A DNA stretch of 64,000 bases from Corylus avellana (GCF_901000735.1 NC_081546.1:14461629-14525628), one strand, 5' to 3'; numbered from the stretch's first letter, positions 21,880-32,602 are shown. Notes: generated from the letters alone by a model not told the origin. Translations and numbers: made by a program.

Positions 21880-23183
21880 CGCTGATCCTTGACCCGGGTT
21901 GCCTTGTGTATTATGGCTCCTTCTCCCTTAGTTGACGCTCAGGCTTCGAATGTCGTAATCTCTCACGTCGAGCAGAGGTCCCATCAAGTGGTTGTGAATC
22001 TGTAGGATCAAGGAATGATTGGCTTTCTGCATCTCCTGCATACTCTGGAATGCCATCGACAGTCTCCCCATCTCCGAGATAAGGCTCCCCACAGACTAGT
22101 GAAGTCCACTGAGTGTGCTGTAGATGCGGTCGTGGTCAAGGCCGCTCGTTGGTAGGGACAAGGAGGCTCCATTAGATGTGCGTCCTCCTAGTGCTGCCCT
22201 CTATGCTTGTGGTGCTCTCAGCCCTGGCTTGGGAAGTAAATGGTCGTCTGGACTTCACCAGCTCCTCGCCTGCTAGAGATACTCCGGCGTGCTCAACTAT
22301 ATGGGTGACTAGGGCCCCGTAAGGTAGGGAGGTGACTTGCTTGGCCAGTCAAACTCCTATCATCGTCGAGAGCACGATGGAGCCATAGTCGATGGAGCTC
22401 TCAGTCTCCGACGTACAAGCAGAGAGCCTTATCCTGCGTGAAAGTGGCAAGGCTATGGACTGGGAGGACTCGGCTAATCATCATAGCATATACCATCCAA
22501 TCATCTTCCTAGAGGGCATTGATCTGGAAGCCCCCTTCTCCCTCCATGCACATCTGATGGGGGTGCCTATCGGCAAAACGCTTGACCATCTGGCGGGGGC
22601 TTGGAGTGCCATCGAGTGGCCATGGGAAGTAGGGTCGTGTACCTGTGGTGTCTCGGTAATCCGGCTGATGAGATCAGGGGTCACTAGGATTAGCCTACCC
22701 CTCAACCAAGTCTGGAATGAATCTGCTTTCTGCCATGCAGGTCATATAGAACTCGCAAACTAGCTCGATCGCAACTGGCTGGTGATCCTCCATCATCGGC
22801 AACCATCCCTGGGTGTCGAATACATCCCGCACTCTCGGGGCGTGCTTGGCCACGTCAGACACATTCATCCCCCTCTCTACAATGATTTGCGGGTGCTGTA
22901 GAGAGAGTTGTATAGACGCTTCGCCTTGGCAACCCTAAAGCGAACATGGTCATATATGAGCTAGGGGTCGTCCTTATAAGTGCCGAAACTGGCCTTGGTA
23001 GAAGCACCATAATCATAACTATGGAGCGGAAGACTTGTCCTAGATGGCCTCCTCCTTCGCCTCCATTTCGAAATCGGAGTAAAAGTCCGGATCCTAGGCC
23101 TCCTAGAGCTGGGCTCGGATCCTACGGAATCAATTTGGGTAGGAAGAAGGTGAAGCTGCCGCGCTTGCCTTTGTCCGTGCCAT
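21880..23183 (-). pseudogene. Transposase_32-like ('putative plant transposon protein') ORF, copy A
   Basis: The start is taken at ATG 23183-23181, which gives MARTKASAAASPSSYPN, the kind of N-terminus usual in this plant family. After broken frames comes MNVSDVAKHAPRVRDVFDTQ, then GWLPMMEDHQPVA and ELVCEFYMTCMA near 22870-22740, the position of the family's conserved 'VREFYAN' block. Next comes a Trp- and Leu-rich region; copy B keeps ISRVLPVQRLAIVTQDK and LAKQITSLPYGD, like the family's 'LLP...RALLLY' and 'LITEL' segments. A Ser/Gln-rich tail predicted as coiled coil (GLQQSVGSLTSEMGRLS in copy B) ends the ORF. Function is unknown; stops in copy A rule out an intact product. Confidence 0.6.
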
Positions 23184-23877
23184 CATTCTGCATTGGACCA
23201 AAAACCATCACTACCAATTCTATGTGCAACCTTAATAAGAATTCATCTAACTACAAAAGTGGTAGCCTAGTTCTAGAAACTGAAATCCCTCCCCTCAAGT
23301 GTCAGGAAAAATGCAAGAAGGCATTGGGAAACATGGGGATGTTTGAATCTTAGTGAAAGCTTAGCGGAGTTGTGAAAATGTTGGTTCGTAGTTTAGAAAT
23401 TCGGTTCAATTGGTCAATAACAGTGTTTTGAGCATAACAGGTGGGCTTCAAATGTCAGGTCTGGCTCCAATTTCAAGATCATTCAAAGGGGCTAACAAGA
23501 ACACCCTCTAAGAGGAAGGGTGGAGAATATCGGGCTATTAGGGGTATTTTAGTCACTTCAGATTCAGGTGAAGGTGCCGAACCCGATTGGGTGAGGATGA
23601 GGGCTTAAGGCATTTAGTGCCATTGGAAGGTGGTCCAATTTAGTGGCGACCCTACCATGTGAGGGTATCGAGGTAATAAGAATTCGGGTCTTTAAGGCTT
23701 AAGGGTATTTTGGTAATTTTGCATTTAAAAGTTAGTACTGAAATGAATGGTGCCATTTTATGGTTAGTTTAACATAATGGCGTCCCCAAGATATGAGGAT
23801 ACCGGGGTGAGTGGGTAGTTAGAGAAATTAGGATTTTAGGAGAATTTTGGTCATTTTTCGAATTCGGACAAAGTATC
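23184..23877 (-). other. Internal noncoding part of the long-LTR element
   Basis: No protein is recognised. The sequence is rich in GGTATTTTGGTCATTTT-type words; AGGGGTATTTTAGTCACTTC occurs near 23539. Matches about 61747-62439. Confidence 0.4.
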
Positions 23878-24725
23878 TGTAACGCCCCGATCCCATATGG
23901 GGAAGATGAGAAGAAGCCCACCTGGGGTGGGTGGTTTATAAAGATAGTCATGGATGCTAAGTCCCTCATTGCCAAGTTACTAGGTGAAACTGGGATTTAT
24001 AATGAATTCTAGGAAAAATTCAAATTGACTAGTCCTTTTGAAGTAATAGCGCAGATGTAGCTCAAGCTTTTTCCTGGGTCATTATAAGTGGTATCAGAGC
24101 CACCTAGTAATGCCAGGTCATGTGGTACTGGAGCACTGCATAACGTGGCCTTGACGAGGACGTCAGGATTTTAAAAGGGGGAATTTGTAACACCCCGGTC
24201 CCATATTGGGAAGATGAGAAGAAGCCCACATAGGGTTGGTGGTTTATAAAGATAGTCGTGGGTGCTAAGTCCCACATTGACTAGTTACTAGGTGAAACTG
24301 AGCTTTATAATGAATTCTAGGAAAGCTTCAAATTGACTAGTCCTTTTGGGGTAATAGCGCAGATATGGCTAACGCTTTTCCCTGGGTCATTACAAATGGT
24401 ATCAGAGCCACTTAGTAACGCCAGGTCATGTGGTATTGGAGCACTACATAATGTGGCCCTGACGAGGACGTAAGGAATTTAAAAGGTGGAGTTTGTAACA
24501 CCTCAGTCCCATATTGGGAAGATGAGAAGAAGCCCACACAAGGTGGGTGGTTTATAAAGATAGTCATGGGTGCTAAGTCCCACATTGCTTAGTTACTAGG
24601 TGAAACTAAGCTTTATAATGAATTCTAGGGAAGCTCCAATGCTTAGTTTCTAGGTGAAACTATGCTTTATAATGATTTATAAAGATAATCATGATGTGGC
24701 TAGCGCTTTTCCCTAGGTCGTTATA
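23878..24725 (+). mobile_element. TRIM array with three LTRs (copy A)
   Basis: Three LTR copies (23878-24086, 24186-24394, 24494-24725) alternate with two identical-type internal segments of about 100 bp. Each LTR starts TGTAAC(G/A)CC and ends near TCATTACA. Each internal segment starts with the Met-tRNA primer site TGGTATCAGAGC (24089-24100, 24397-24408) and ends in a purine run (AAAAGGGGGAATT / AAAAGGTGGAGTT). The flanking target is GTATC/GTACC (23873-23877, 24726-24730). No coding capacity. The third LTR is partly scrambled near 24630-24690, repeating CTAGGTGAAACT. The same array is in copy B. Confidence 0.9.
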
Positions 24726-24913
24726 GTACCAAAATTCGTTTAGGTTAAGGTTGACAGATCAAGATCTTTGGTACTGTCCTAAGGGCAAGTCCTCGTAGTG
24801 GCGACCTCAAGGTGCGAGGTTATCAAGGTATGAGAGTTAGGGTTTTAGGGCTAATGGCATTTTAGGTTTTGGACAAAAATGCCAAAATTCAAATGGTTAG
24901 GTTCATAGGTTAG
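24726..24913 (-). other. Internal sequence between nested elements
   Basis: Noncoding internal sequence of the long-LTR element. The right edge is the target GTTAG (24909-24913) of the next insertion. Confidence 0.4.
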
Positions 24914-26340
24914 TGATGTACAAATTTAATTGTACTCGCAAGCGTACGAGTCGTGTGCAGTAAAGTGTGTGTGTAAGTGCGAGGTCGAATCCACAGGGAG
25001 TCTTGTCGTGAAAACTAATTCTTATCTAAACTAATCCTATTTTAACCTAGTTCCGAAGTTTGTCGTACAATTGAAATTGAAAACAAAAACTGAAACAAAA
25101 TGAAATAATTAAAAGATAAAAAGGGTACTAGGGTTTTCAGAATCCCCCTCGCCAAATCAAACAACATATCTTGCATTTTATGCATACAATATTCAATCCA
25201 AATATACTTGTTCAAAAGTTCTAAACATGCAAATTAAATCATTCGATGAATCCATCCGTTCTAAGAATCACAACGAATATTTAATTGAGATCAAATCATC
25301 CACTGTATCCGTAGATCACAATGGATATTAGTCTCAATCCAACCATTCGATGTACCCCCGGACGAAACACAACGAATATTAAATTAAACATGAGTATACT
25401 ACCAACATTTAATCAATTAAACTTAATTAAACTGTTGAATTTGCTTTTAAACAACACTATAATATCAACATTTAATCAATTAAACTTAATTAAACTGTTG
25501 AATTGGCTTTTGAACAACACTATATTATCAACATTTAATCAATTAAACTTAATTAAACTGTTGAACTGTTAAAATAGTCTCATTGTATGTATAAAACGAC
25601 AAGACATGTATGTTTATCAATGACGAGGCTTCATCTTCAACCTTAGTTGAAGGTTTTAGCCTCTCATGATAACAAAAATGATAAACAATTTAATTGACAT
25701 CATGAGAAAAATAAAACTTACAATGGAACTGGAGTTCAAAGCTCCAAAAACCCAGAAAAGTAAAAAATTGACAAAGTACGGCGCCCCCGGCGCGTCTCCG
25801 TACGTTTACAATGGTAAAGAATGATATTTATAAGCTAATTTTAGGGTTTCAGCGCTGCCAGGTCGGCTGAGTGCGCTTGATCGCACTCTAGGTGCGCTCG
25901 ATCTCACTCGTGCAACATGTCTCCTGTGGGCTGGGCGCGAGTGCGCTCGACCGCACTAAACGTGCGCTCGAGCGCACTTCCAGTTAGAATTAGCCTACTC
26001 TTGTGAAATATGAATTTGTAAATCTTTAAGTTATCTTTCCAATGACACCAAGATCGCTTCAATCGGAGTTATACAACTCAAGATATGGTCTTTTTAGTGG
26101 AAGTCGTCGGATGCGAATCATCACTCGATCCAAATTTGCTGCCAATGCTCCCTGAAGTGTCTTAAGCCCCAGACTTAATGGAATGAGTTGCAAATTTCAC
26201 CTTAAAGCCGCATTTTTCTCTTAACATCCCGCAAATCACTAAAACACCAAAACTAACCAAAAACATCAGAAATTAACACAGCTGAGAGCTTAACAAACAT
26301 AAGTTAAGGGGCCCAAATATACAATATTTGGCACTCATCA
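24914..26340 (-). mobile_element. Solo LTR, 1,427 bp, copy A only
   Basis: In plus orientation it starts TGATGTACAAATTTAATTG and ends TTTGGCACTCATCA, flanked by a perfect GTTAG duplication (24909-24913, 26341-26345). Copy B is uninterrupted here (GGTTAGGCATTC near 63452). On the minus strand it reads TGATGAGTGCCAAATATTG, related in plan to the palindrome-rich family, and it too carries GTGCGCTCGA / TCGAGCGCAC words (25868-25980). Confidence 0.88.
25404..25569. repeat. 63-bp tandem repeat inside the solo LTR
   Basis: AACATTTAATCAATTAAACT starts at 25404, 25467 and 25530. Because 63 is a multiple of three, one frame stays open for 83 codons, but this is a by-product of the repeat and not a gene. 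Confidence 0.9.
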
Positions 26341-27335
26341 GTTAGGCATTGAATTAGGGATTTTAAGGTCTGGTTTGGTAGTCAAATCATCAACCAAAAA
26401 TTTGGGCAATCCTCAAATTAGGGCAAAAATCCTAATTTAAGGCTTAGGGGAATTTTGGTCATTTTTTGGATTTGGACATAAATTCCAAAATCCGATCAAT
26501 CAAAAGTGTAGATCGGGCCTATGATTAATGGGTTTAGGCCTCAATTGGTTGTGGGGCCGTAGTGGGACCACCAAAACCAAGAATTTCTGATTTTAGGGAA
26601 AAACCCCAAATTCAAAAGCTAGGGTTTTGGGTATGCCAAAATTGGATAAAGGGGTTAGTGGGTTTTTTTTCATAAGTCAACATGGGGGCATTAGGGTCAC
26701 AACCCATGCATCAATTGCATGGTGGGGTCAAGAAAACACAAGGATTTCGGATTTAGGGCAAAAATCCCCAAATCCGAATATGTGGTGATTTGGGACTGGA
26801 AAAGAGTTCTAACACAACCACAACTATTCTAACACAACAAGTAAACATCTAGATGCTCAACCCAAGCCAAAATCATAAAATTAGAAATTTAGAATTTAAA
26901 ACGGTTAAAAGTACATACCACGTTTTAAAAATGGAATTGGAACTTGAAATTGAGAGAGACACGAGCGAAAATCACTAGGGAAGTGTTTCAATCACAAACA
27001 TAGCTATCCTAATTGCCCGGGTTGAAATCTTGCGTTTGATGGGGTGAGGCTTGTATCCTGATGCATAAGACCCGTACTCTGCTTGCCATTCTCGAACAGT
27101 TGCCCAGTGTCGGCATCCATTACGCATCTGAGTGTAGAGTAGGATCAAGTGCCTGTAACATAGAGTAGACGATCCTGTTCAATCCTATACTAAGCAATCA
27201 AAAGGATGTTACTTTAGCCTGCACCTCGACAAATTAGAGAACCTAGGTCTATCCTATGCTCTGGTCCTTCAAGGTTTATGCCTAGTGTATCGTAGCCTAG
27301 TCTTAGATTATCTATTACGGTCAGCAAGACCGTCT
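26341..27335 (-). other. Leader of the long-LTR element, no ORF seen
   Basis: This lies between the primer site and the nested elements on the minus strand. GGGCAAAAATCC(T/C) and AATTTTGGTCATTTTTTGGA words recur. Up to 26829 it matches 63451-63902; beyond that the copy B partner is outside the window. It has no recognisable gag. Confidence 0.45.
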
Positions 27336-27347
27336 GCTTTGATACCA
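27336..27347 (-). other. Primer binding site of the long-LTR element
   Basis: On the minus strand TGGTATCAAAGC lies 3 bases after the 5' LTR. It is a one-base variant of the Met-tRNA site TGGTATCAGAGC, and fixes the element's direction. Confidence 0.8.
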
Positions 27348-27350
27348 TAC

Positions 27351-28135
27351 TGTAACGCCCTCGAAACTGACCTTGACCAATCTGGCAGGGTTACTGGCAA
27401 TTACCCCAATTTATCCAACTGATGTCTAAATGGGAAACTCTCTCTCTAAGTATTATCAGAGTTAATGCATAAGAAGGTGAAATAAATATGAAAAGTTTAT
27501 TAATCATTACAGGGACAAGTATAATCCTCAATACAAAGACACGGAGTAACTAGCAATAATTTCAAGCAAACCTGATAATGAAGACCTTTCTTAAGTAAAG
27601 TCTGTAGTGGTAACCGTGCCACTCTTGGGTTCTAGAAACAGGCTCCCTTAAGAAAAGTCAGTAGTGGTAAATTGTACGTTTACTTACTAAGTCTACTAAC
27701 TTAGTAAGTAAACCTCTCGATAGAGTATGGCATGAACCCGTTATTATTAAGTATAAATAAACGTATAGTTTTGGTAAACATTTAAAAGAGGTGTTGTCTC
27801 TGTTAATACACCTTAAAAATATTGTTTCGTTGATAAAATGGGGTGTACTCCCAACAACAATCGCCTTCGTGTTTTAATGCATAAAACTAATGCTTTATAG
27901 GTTATAACTATCATATATGGTCTACCCGAGATATTACCTATTCTCAGTAGGGTTGGCGCTGTCCCAAGGGACCTGGAATACAATGTCGGTGCCCCGACCA
28001 TTGTACGCTATCATCCATAACATTAGTAGCCCGACCGAGTCCGACCTCGGGTGGCCTACGCTACTAAAGATGTACGTCCTGTAGTGACCCACCCTTTAAG
28101 GCTGCGCCGATCGCGAAATAACCATTGGATCCAAG
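27351..28135 (-). repeat. 5' LTR of the long-LTR element, truncated
   Basis: Starts TGTAACGCCCTCGAAACTGA and follows 19557-20330 closely (CTTGACCAATCTGGCAGGGT in common). At 28135 the match stops at CATTGGATCCA, where a hAT-type end begins. The remaining 1.2 kb or so of LTR is not seen. Confidence 0.85.
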
Positions 28136-28389
28136 CAGTGGCGGAGAGAAGAGGGGGCGACCTGGGGGCGGTCGCCCCTGGTAAAAAAAAATTTAAAAAA
28201 ATTTTTTAAGTAATTTTTTGGCATAAATTGTTTACTGCCCCAGGTAAAAAAAAAAAAACCTCCTCCATCTGTTTCGGTTTCTTGGTTTCACATTAAAAAA
28301 AGGAAGTCAAGAAATTTAATGTTTATTTATCAATATTTGGCATTTTCTTGTCATAATCCAAGTACCCAACCGAGTAAGTTGAGAGTAAA
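28136..28389 (+). mobile_element. hAT-type terminus, partial
   Basis: It begins CAGTGGCGGA, a terminal sequence shared by many plant hAT elements, directly after the point where LTR homology breaks. GATCCAAG (28128-28135) would be its 8-bp target. GGGGCGACCTGGGGGCGGTCGCCCC folds into a hairpin near 28155. The other end is lost in the gap. Confidence 0.55.
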
Positions 28390-28489
28390 NNNNNNNNNNN
28401 NNNNNNNNNNNNNNNNNNNNNNNNNNNNNNNNNNNNNNNNNNNNNNNNNNNNNNNNNNNNNNNNNNNNNNNNNNNNNNNNNNNNNNNNN
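28390..28489. other. Scaffold gap (100 N)
   Basis: Exactly 100 N. OCT coding sequence begins immediately after it. Confidence 0.99.
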
Positions 28490-28556
28490 TTGTGATACAA
28501 TGGAGGAGAAAGAGCATAATGAGAAAGCAGCCTGTAGTGGCGTAGGTGATGTCTAG
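28490..28556 (+). pseudogene. Second OCT 3' end
   Basis: From 28491 it reads CDTMEEKEHNEKAACSGVGDV then TAG at 28554-28556: the same tail as the minus-strand copy at 8449 onward, but with a TTG-to-TAG change that ends it three codons earlier. The rest of the gene is in the gap or absent. If the upstream part exists this could be the end of an intact transporter gene, which cannot be judged here. Confidence 0.75.
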
Positions 28557-29348
28557 GCTTCTTAGTTTTGAACGCTAGCTTTGGGTGCGTTTTTTTTTAC
28601 ATGTCTACGCAATGGAAGGAAAAATGAGTAATTTTAGAAGTTTTTATTGTGTCATTCTTGTCTCTCAAAAAATGAGGTGGCTTTTAAAATCACAATTTAA
28701 TCAAAGTCTAATAATGATCAATCATAAACTTGATGATAATTTTAAGAGCCACATTATTCTTAAATGGACACAAGCGTGACATAAGAGTGACTTATAACAT
28801 TAATTAAAAAAAAAAAAAAAAAGGAGAGGAGTACAAAAGAGGAATGCTTCCCAAGTACCCATTTATCATACTTATTTAATATAATTGAGTGATGCGCTTG
28901 GCTCTACTAGCAAATTGAAGAGTTGCCTGTTTTTTTCTTGGACATGCACCTAAATGTAGCAATAACAAAGTATTTTAAGAGTGTTGAACTTAAAAACAAT
29001 TAGCGAGCACTCAGCTCTGCTAACTCACATGGTCCACCCTGTCCATCAACATCACTTTATTGCCTCCTACCTCAGAGACAATTCGTACCAAAAAAACTTT
29101 TCCTTACCCTATTACGACAAAGCCTCTTCCATGAGATGCCACAGTCCAAAATAATGCAATGTCGTACAAAAAGTAATAATTTCAGTCAGGTAGAACCTTC
29201 AACCTTAAACATAGCAATGTTAAAACCATTACATTTAAATTGAAAACAGCATGTTAGTGTTGTAATTAAAGACAACCTATCTCATTACAAGACCAACAAA
29301 AAATGACGACAAAAACTAGTTTCACAATTTGTACAAGATTGCATGAAA
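28557..29348 (+). other. OCT 3' flank and single-copy tract
   Basis: Up to about 29000 it is the inverted partner of 8021-8448. From about 29000 to 29348 I see no repeat or gene. It ends with the target GCATGAAA (29341-29348) of the hAT insertion. Confidence 0.6.
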
Positions 29349-30120
29349 TTCAGGGCCGGCTCAAGCTCTAGGCGAGTTAGGCCTTCGCCAAGGACCTCCA
29401 ATTTAATAAGGTTATTAAAAAAATAAAAATAAAAAATTGGGAAATTTTTCCCAATTTTTTTTTTTTTTGCATAAAAACTTAAAGTCTTTAATCATGATAA
29501 GTAATTAATATAAATAAGGCCTCAATTTAAAAAGGCCAAAAATAAAAAATAAAAAAAAAAAAAATTTAAGGCCCAAATGTTTTTTAATAAGACCCAAAAA
29601 AAATTTTCATCAAAATTTAAGGCCTCAATTTAATAAGGCCACAATTAATAAGTCCATTATAAATTCTAGAAATAATTCAAGAAAAAAAGAAAAAAAACTG
29701 ATTTATTATTAATGATGAGAATTTGGTTCTCATCATTACAAATAAAATATTATTGATTTATTTTGTATTATATTATCTAAAGATAGGCAATGACCAAAAA
29801 CATAGACTCTATAGAATATAATGCTGGCTACTTGGGGCATTTTAAATACCAGTCTCTGTCTATCTGTCTTTCCTCTTTGCTCGCCCTTTTATGAGTTTCT
29901 CTTCTCTGCCTATCTGCTAAGTGATAAACTGCTAATTTTCTCTTCCTCTCCGAGTCTTCAAGAACTGCTTCATAATTCCTTTGCCAATTCAAGTTTTATT
30001 GTTCTATTTTTGTGATTTATTTTATTATAGTCATAATTTTTTTTTGATAAATCGTGTTTATTTAATTTGTTAATATTTTTAATTAAACATGTCTACTAGA
30101 AAATATGCATATGGATATGA

Positions 30121-30151
<31 letters not shown>

Positions 30152-30952
30152 AGTAGACAAATTTATTGAATCTCAAAGAGGAGCTCTAAATAAATTTGTT
30201 ATTAGCAATAAACAAAATATTGAGAATAATTTAGGTGAAAAACTCATAAATGAACAAGAAATTCATCAAAATATTGATGAGAATGCTAATGACGAGACAA
30301 CACAATCTACTGAAGAATCTTTTAGAATTGATTACTTCTTATATATAGTAGATCAAGCTATTTCTTCAATTCAAAGTAGGTTTGAACAATTTCAAATATA
30401 CAAAAATATTTTTGGTTTTTTATTTAATTTTAAGAAATTAAAATCACTAGATGATGATGGTTTGCAAAATAAATGTCTTAATCTAAAAGGTTTCCTAAAA
30501 CATGATCTTGATGATTTAGATTTATTTTCAGAACTAAAAGTTTTAAAATAAATTTTACAAATAGAAGAAAATGCACAAATTGACATTAAATTATATAAAA
30601 AGACTTCATTTTCCAAATGCATGTATCACTTATAGAATTTTATTGACAATACCTATTACAGTTGCTTCTGCAAAAAGAAGTTTTTCAAAATTAAAATTGA
30701 TAAAATCCTACCTAAGATCAACAATGTCACATGAGAGATTAAATGGACTAGCCATATTATCAATTTGAAAAAAAGATGTTAGAAAATCTTGAATATAAAA
30801 ACTTAATCAGTAATTTTGTATCTCAAAAAGCGAGAATAATGATTTTTAAATAAAAATATACTATTAATATTAATTTTTATTTTATTTTTACTTAAAAAAA
30901 AAGCCCAATTTTAAAGTTTCGTTTAAGGCCCCAAAATACATTGAGCCGCCAT
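29349..30952 (+). mobile_element. hAT element with internally deleted transposase
   Basis: An 8-bp duplication GCATGAAA flanks it (29341-29348, 30953-30960), the length expected for hAT. Terminal inverted repeats: CAGGGCCGGCTCAA at 29351, and ATGGCGGCTCAATG reading inward from 30952; the outermost bases are eroded. AAGGCC(C/T)-rich subterminal words (29520-29640, 30915-30930) sit at both ends. The interior holds a deleted transposase gene (30105-30857). Confidence 0.85.
30105..30857 (+). pseudogene. hAT transposase (ZMYM1/TTF-type-like), internally deleted
   Basis: The N-terminal segment has ESQRGALNKFVISNKQN, typical of plant hAT proteins annotated as zinc finger MYM-type protein 1-like. 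The ORF then passes in frame from an acidic stretch (NANDETTQSTEESF) straight to RIDYFLYIVDQAISSIQSRF near the C-terminus, skipping the TTF zinc finger and the DUF4371 catalytic core. A stop near 30549 and a frame change precede NYIKRLHFPNACITYRILLT and TVASAKRSFSKLKLIKSYLR, the hAT dimerisation domain (usual S-AERSFS). A stop at 30766-30768 interrupts the last segment. Two of the three catalytic positions must be missing with the core, so it is inactive. An A-run at 30127-30151 interrupts the N-terminal region. Confidence 0.8.
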
Positions 30953-32277
30953 GCATGAAAACTATTATAATGAGTGGTTAATATGGGATCCAATAAAAGT
31001 AACAGATTGATTCATGAGTGATAAGCAAGTCACAGTAGGGGTAGGGACACAAGCGGGCCAAAGTGAAAGAACAAGAAAATGATGACTGTCTTGATCATGC
31101 TTATGATTCTCATTATTGAAAAAATAAATTGTCCTGGTTCCCACTTACATAATTTCTCATAATTTTTACATGTTCTTAGCTCTTTTCGAAATGGGATAAA
31201 ATTGACATTAATCAATATTACTGAACAAGTCAATACTTTTCTTTTCATTGAGAGAGAAAGAGAGAGAGGTTTATTTATTTTGGTACAATTCTAGTGAATG
31301 CGAAATGTTTGGTTGAAGTGCCTAAACTGTTAGTAATTGGACAGTTGGACTTCAATATACTCATGGTGAAGTTGGTCCATATAATATCAAGAGTTGTATC
31401 TCTTGGTTAGTTATAAGTAATTCACGGGATGGATGTTAAAATTAGATAATTCATTCAATCATTTCAGAATTCATAAATTTTGAATCTCTCTTCTATTCTC
31501 CATCAAATAGAATTTAGGTTGTGGGCATATGTGTTTTGTTCTTATAATAAAATACTACTGTTGAATTCTTTCAAATTTGTATATGAGAGGTATCACTATA
31601 TATTGTAGAACACTTACCAAAGATCTTTATTTGTGAGTTCTAAAAAAAAAGCACACATAGAATTCTATGTTTTTATGTTTATGTTTTTCCAATATTAGTA
31701 TCAGAGCTAAGTTGAGTGTTTCTTGTAAATGTTTTCTATACATAAGAAAATGCATTGAAACCATGCTTTCTAATTTCTTGTGTTTGGGTTACTTTAATTA
31801 CTTTCATTATTATTATTATTAAAAGAAATTGGTTTTACAAATTAAAATCTTATATGCACAAAAAAGATCAACATGTTTGGTCCAAACTGGCCGGTTCTAG
31901 TTTGTTCCAGACTTCTAGTTTCCTTTGCAATTTGCATGTTGATGTTGGATTATAGTTGGGACCCTTTAGCCTTATCTATGACTATAAGTGCACCAGTTTT
32001 GAAAGTGATTCGAATCTCATTAAATTGCAGATATTTTTGTGTAGGACATTATGATAATTGGTCCATCTAGGCTGCTTTTTTTTATTTTTTATTTTTTATT
32101 TTCAGCAAATGGGTTATGAGAAAGGAGATATAGTGGGTGAGGTAGGTTGCGGGTTGCCTCCCGAGTCCCGAGGCAGGGTCGGATAGCACAAGTGTTCGTG
32201 TCTCAAGCATCATGCCTCACTAACACCCATTTCTCTCATCCATCCAAATAAAATCCAAAGCAATCATAAAGAAAAGA

Positions 32278-32278
<1 letters not shown>

Positions 32279-32310
<32 letters not shown>
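32279..32310. repeat. (TA)n microsatellite
   Basis: Sixteen consecutive TA units. Confidence 0.98.
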
Positions 32311-32312
<2 letters not shown>

Positions 32313-32550
32313 GGTCAAACCCCATCCATGGCAAAAAGGACCATGTGAGATATCCCACTAGTGCCCCAACATAACCATAGAGGCTTAATTTGATTATTTG
32401 TGTGGGGAGACCCCTTTTCATAAATTTAACACATGCATGGGCTATTTGGCTACCTCTCACAACCCCTCAAGTTCATTGTATCCTTCTCCTTTCACAACAC
32501 CCTTCATTCTTTAAAAACAAAAACAAAAAATCATTTCTTATCCACATCTA

Positions 32551-32602
32551 TTTTTTTTTTTTTTTTTTTTTTTTTTTTGATATATATATATATATATATA
32601 TA
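32551..32602. repeat. Poly-T followed by (TA)n
   Basis: About 28 T then GA and about 11 TA units. Confidence 0.97.

Larger units (their letters stand above)
9381..26829 (+). repeat. Copy A of a large direct duplication
   Basis: Aligning by eye, this tract matches 46608-63902 in the same order and orientation: 9383-10452 with 46608-47686; 14505-15270 with 47682-48380; 15500-17042 with 48510-50345; 17043-18467 with 50346-51842; 18660-21550 with 52050-54885; 21551-22740 with 54886-56062; 22741-24913 with 61299-63450; and 26341-26829 with 63451-63902. Mismatches amount to a few per cent in the stretches compared. Copy A has extra insertions at 10453-14504 and 24914-26340. The left edge is a gap, so the true start is unknown. 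Confidence 0.85.
19557..28135 (-). mobile_element. Long-LTR non-autonomous Ty3/gypsy-like element, minus strand
   Basis: The 3' LTR is 19557-21550 and the 5' LTR starts at 27351 and is cut at 28135. On the minus strand a Met-tRNA primer site follows the 5' LTR (27336-27347) and a purine tract precedes the 3' LTR (21551-21574). No gag, protease, RT or integrase is recognisable inside; the only protein signal is a Transposase_32-like ORF (23183-21880). That makes it LARD-like. A TRIM array (23878-24725) and a solo LTR (24914-26340) are nested in it. The LTR text (TGTAACGCCC...) resembles Tekay/Del-type LTRs, but the lineage is a guess. Confidence 0.75.

Noticed and set aside
22392..22763. 123-codon plus-strand open frame
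   Set aside because: Complement of the minus-strand Transposase_32-like gene, which carries the recognisable protein segments.
25321..25572. 83-codon open frame with a 21-residue repeat
   Set aside because: Created by a 63-bp tandem repeat within a solo LTR; the repeat length is a multiple of three.
31685..31700. Primer binding site of another LTR element (TATCAGAGC)
   Set aside because: No TG...CA LTR to the left and no partner LTR in the window.
32113..32250. Helitron-like end with hairpin GCCTCCCGAGTCCCGAGGC
   Set aside because: A small hairpin is present, but no CTRR terminus or TC start at matching places.
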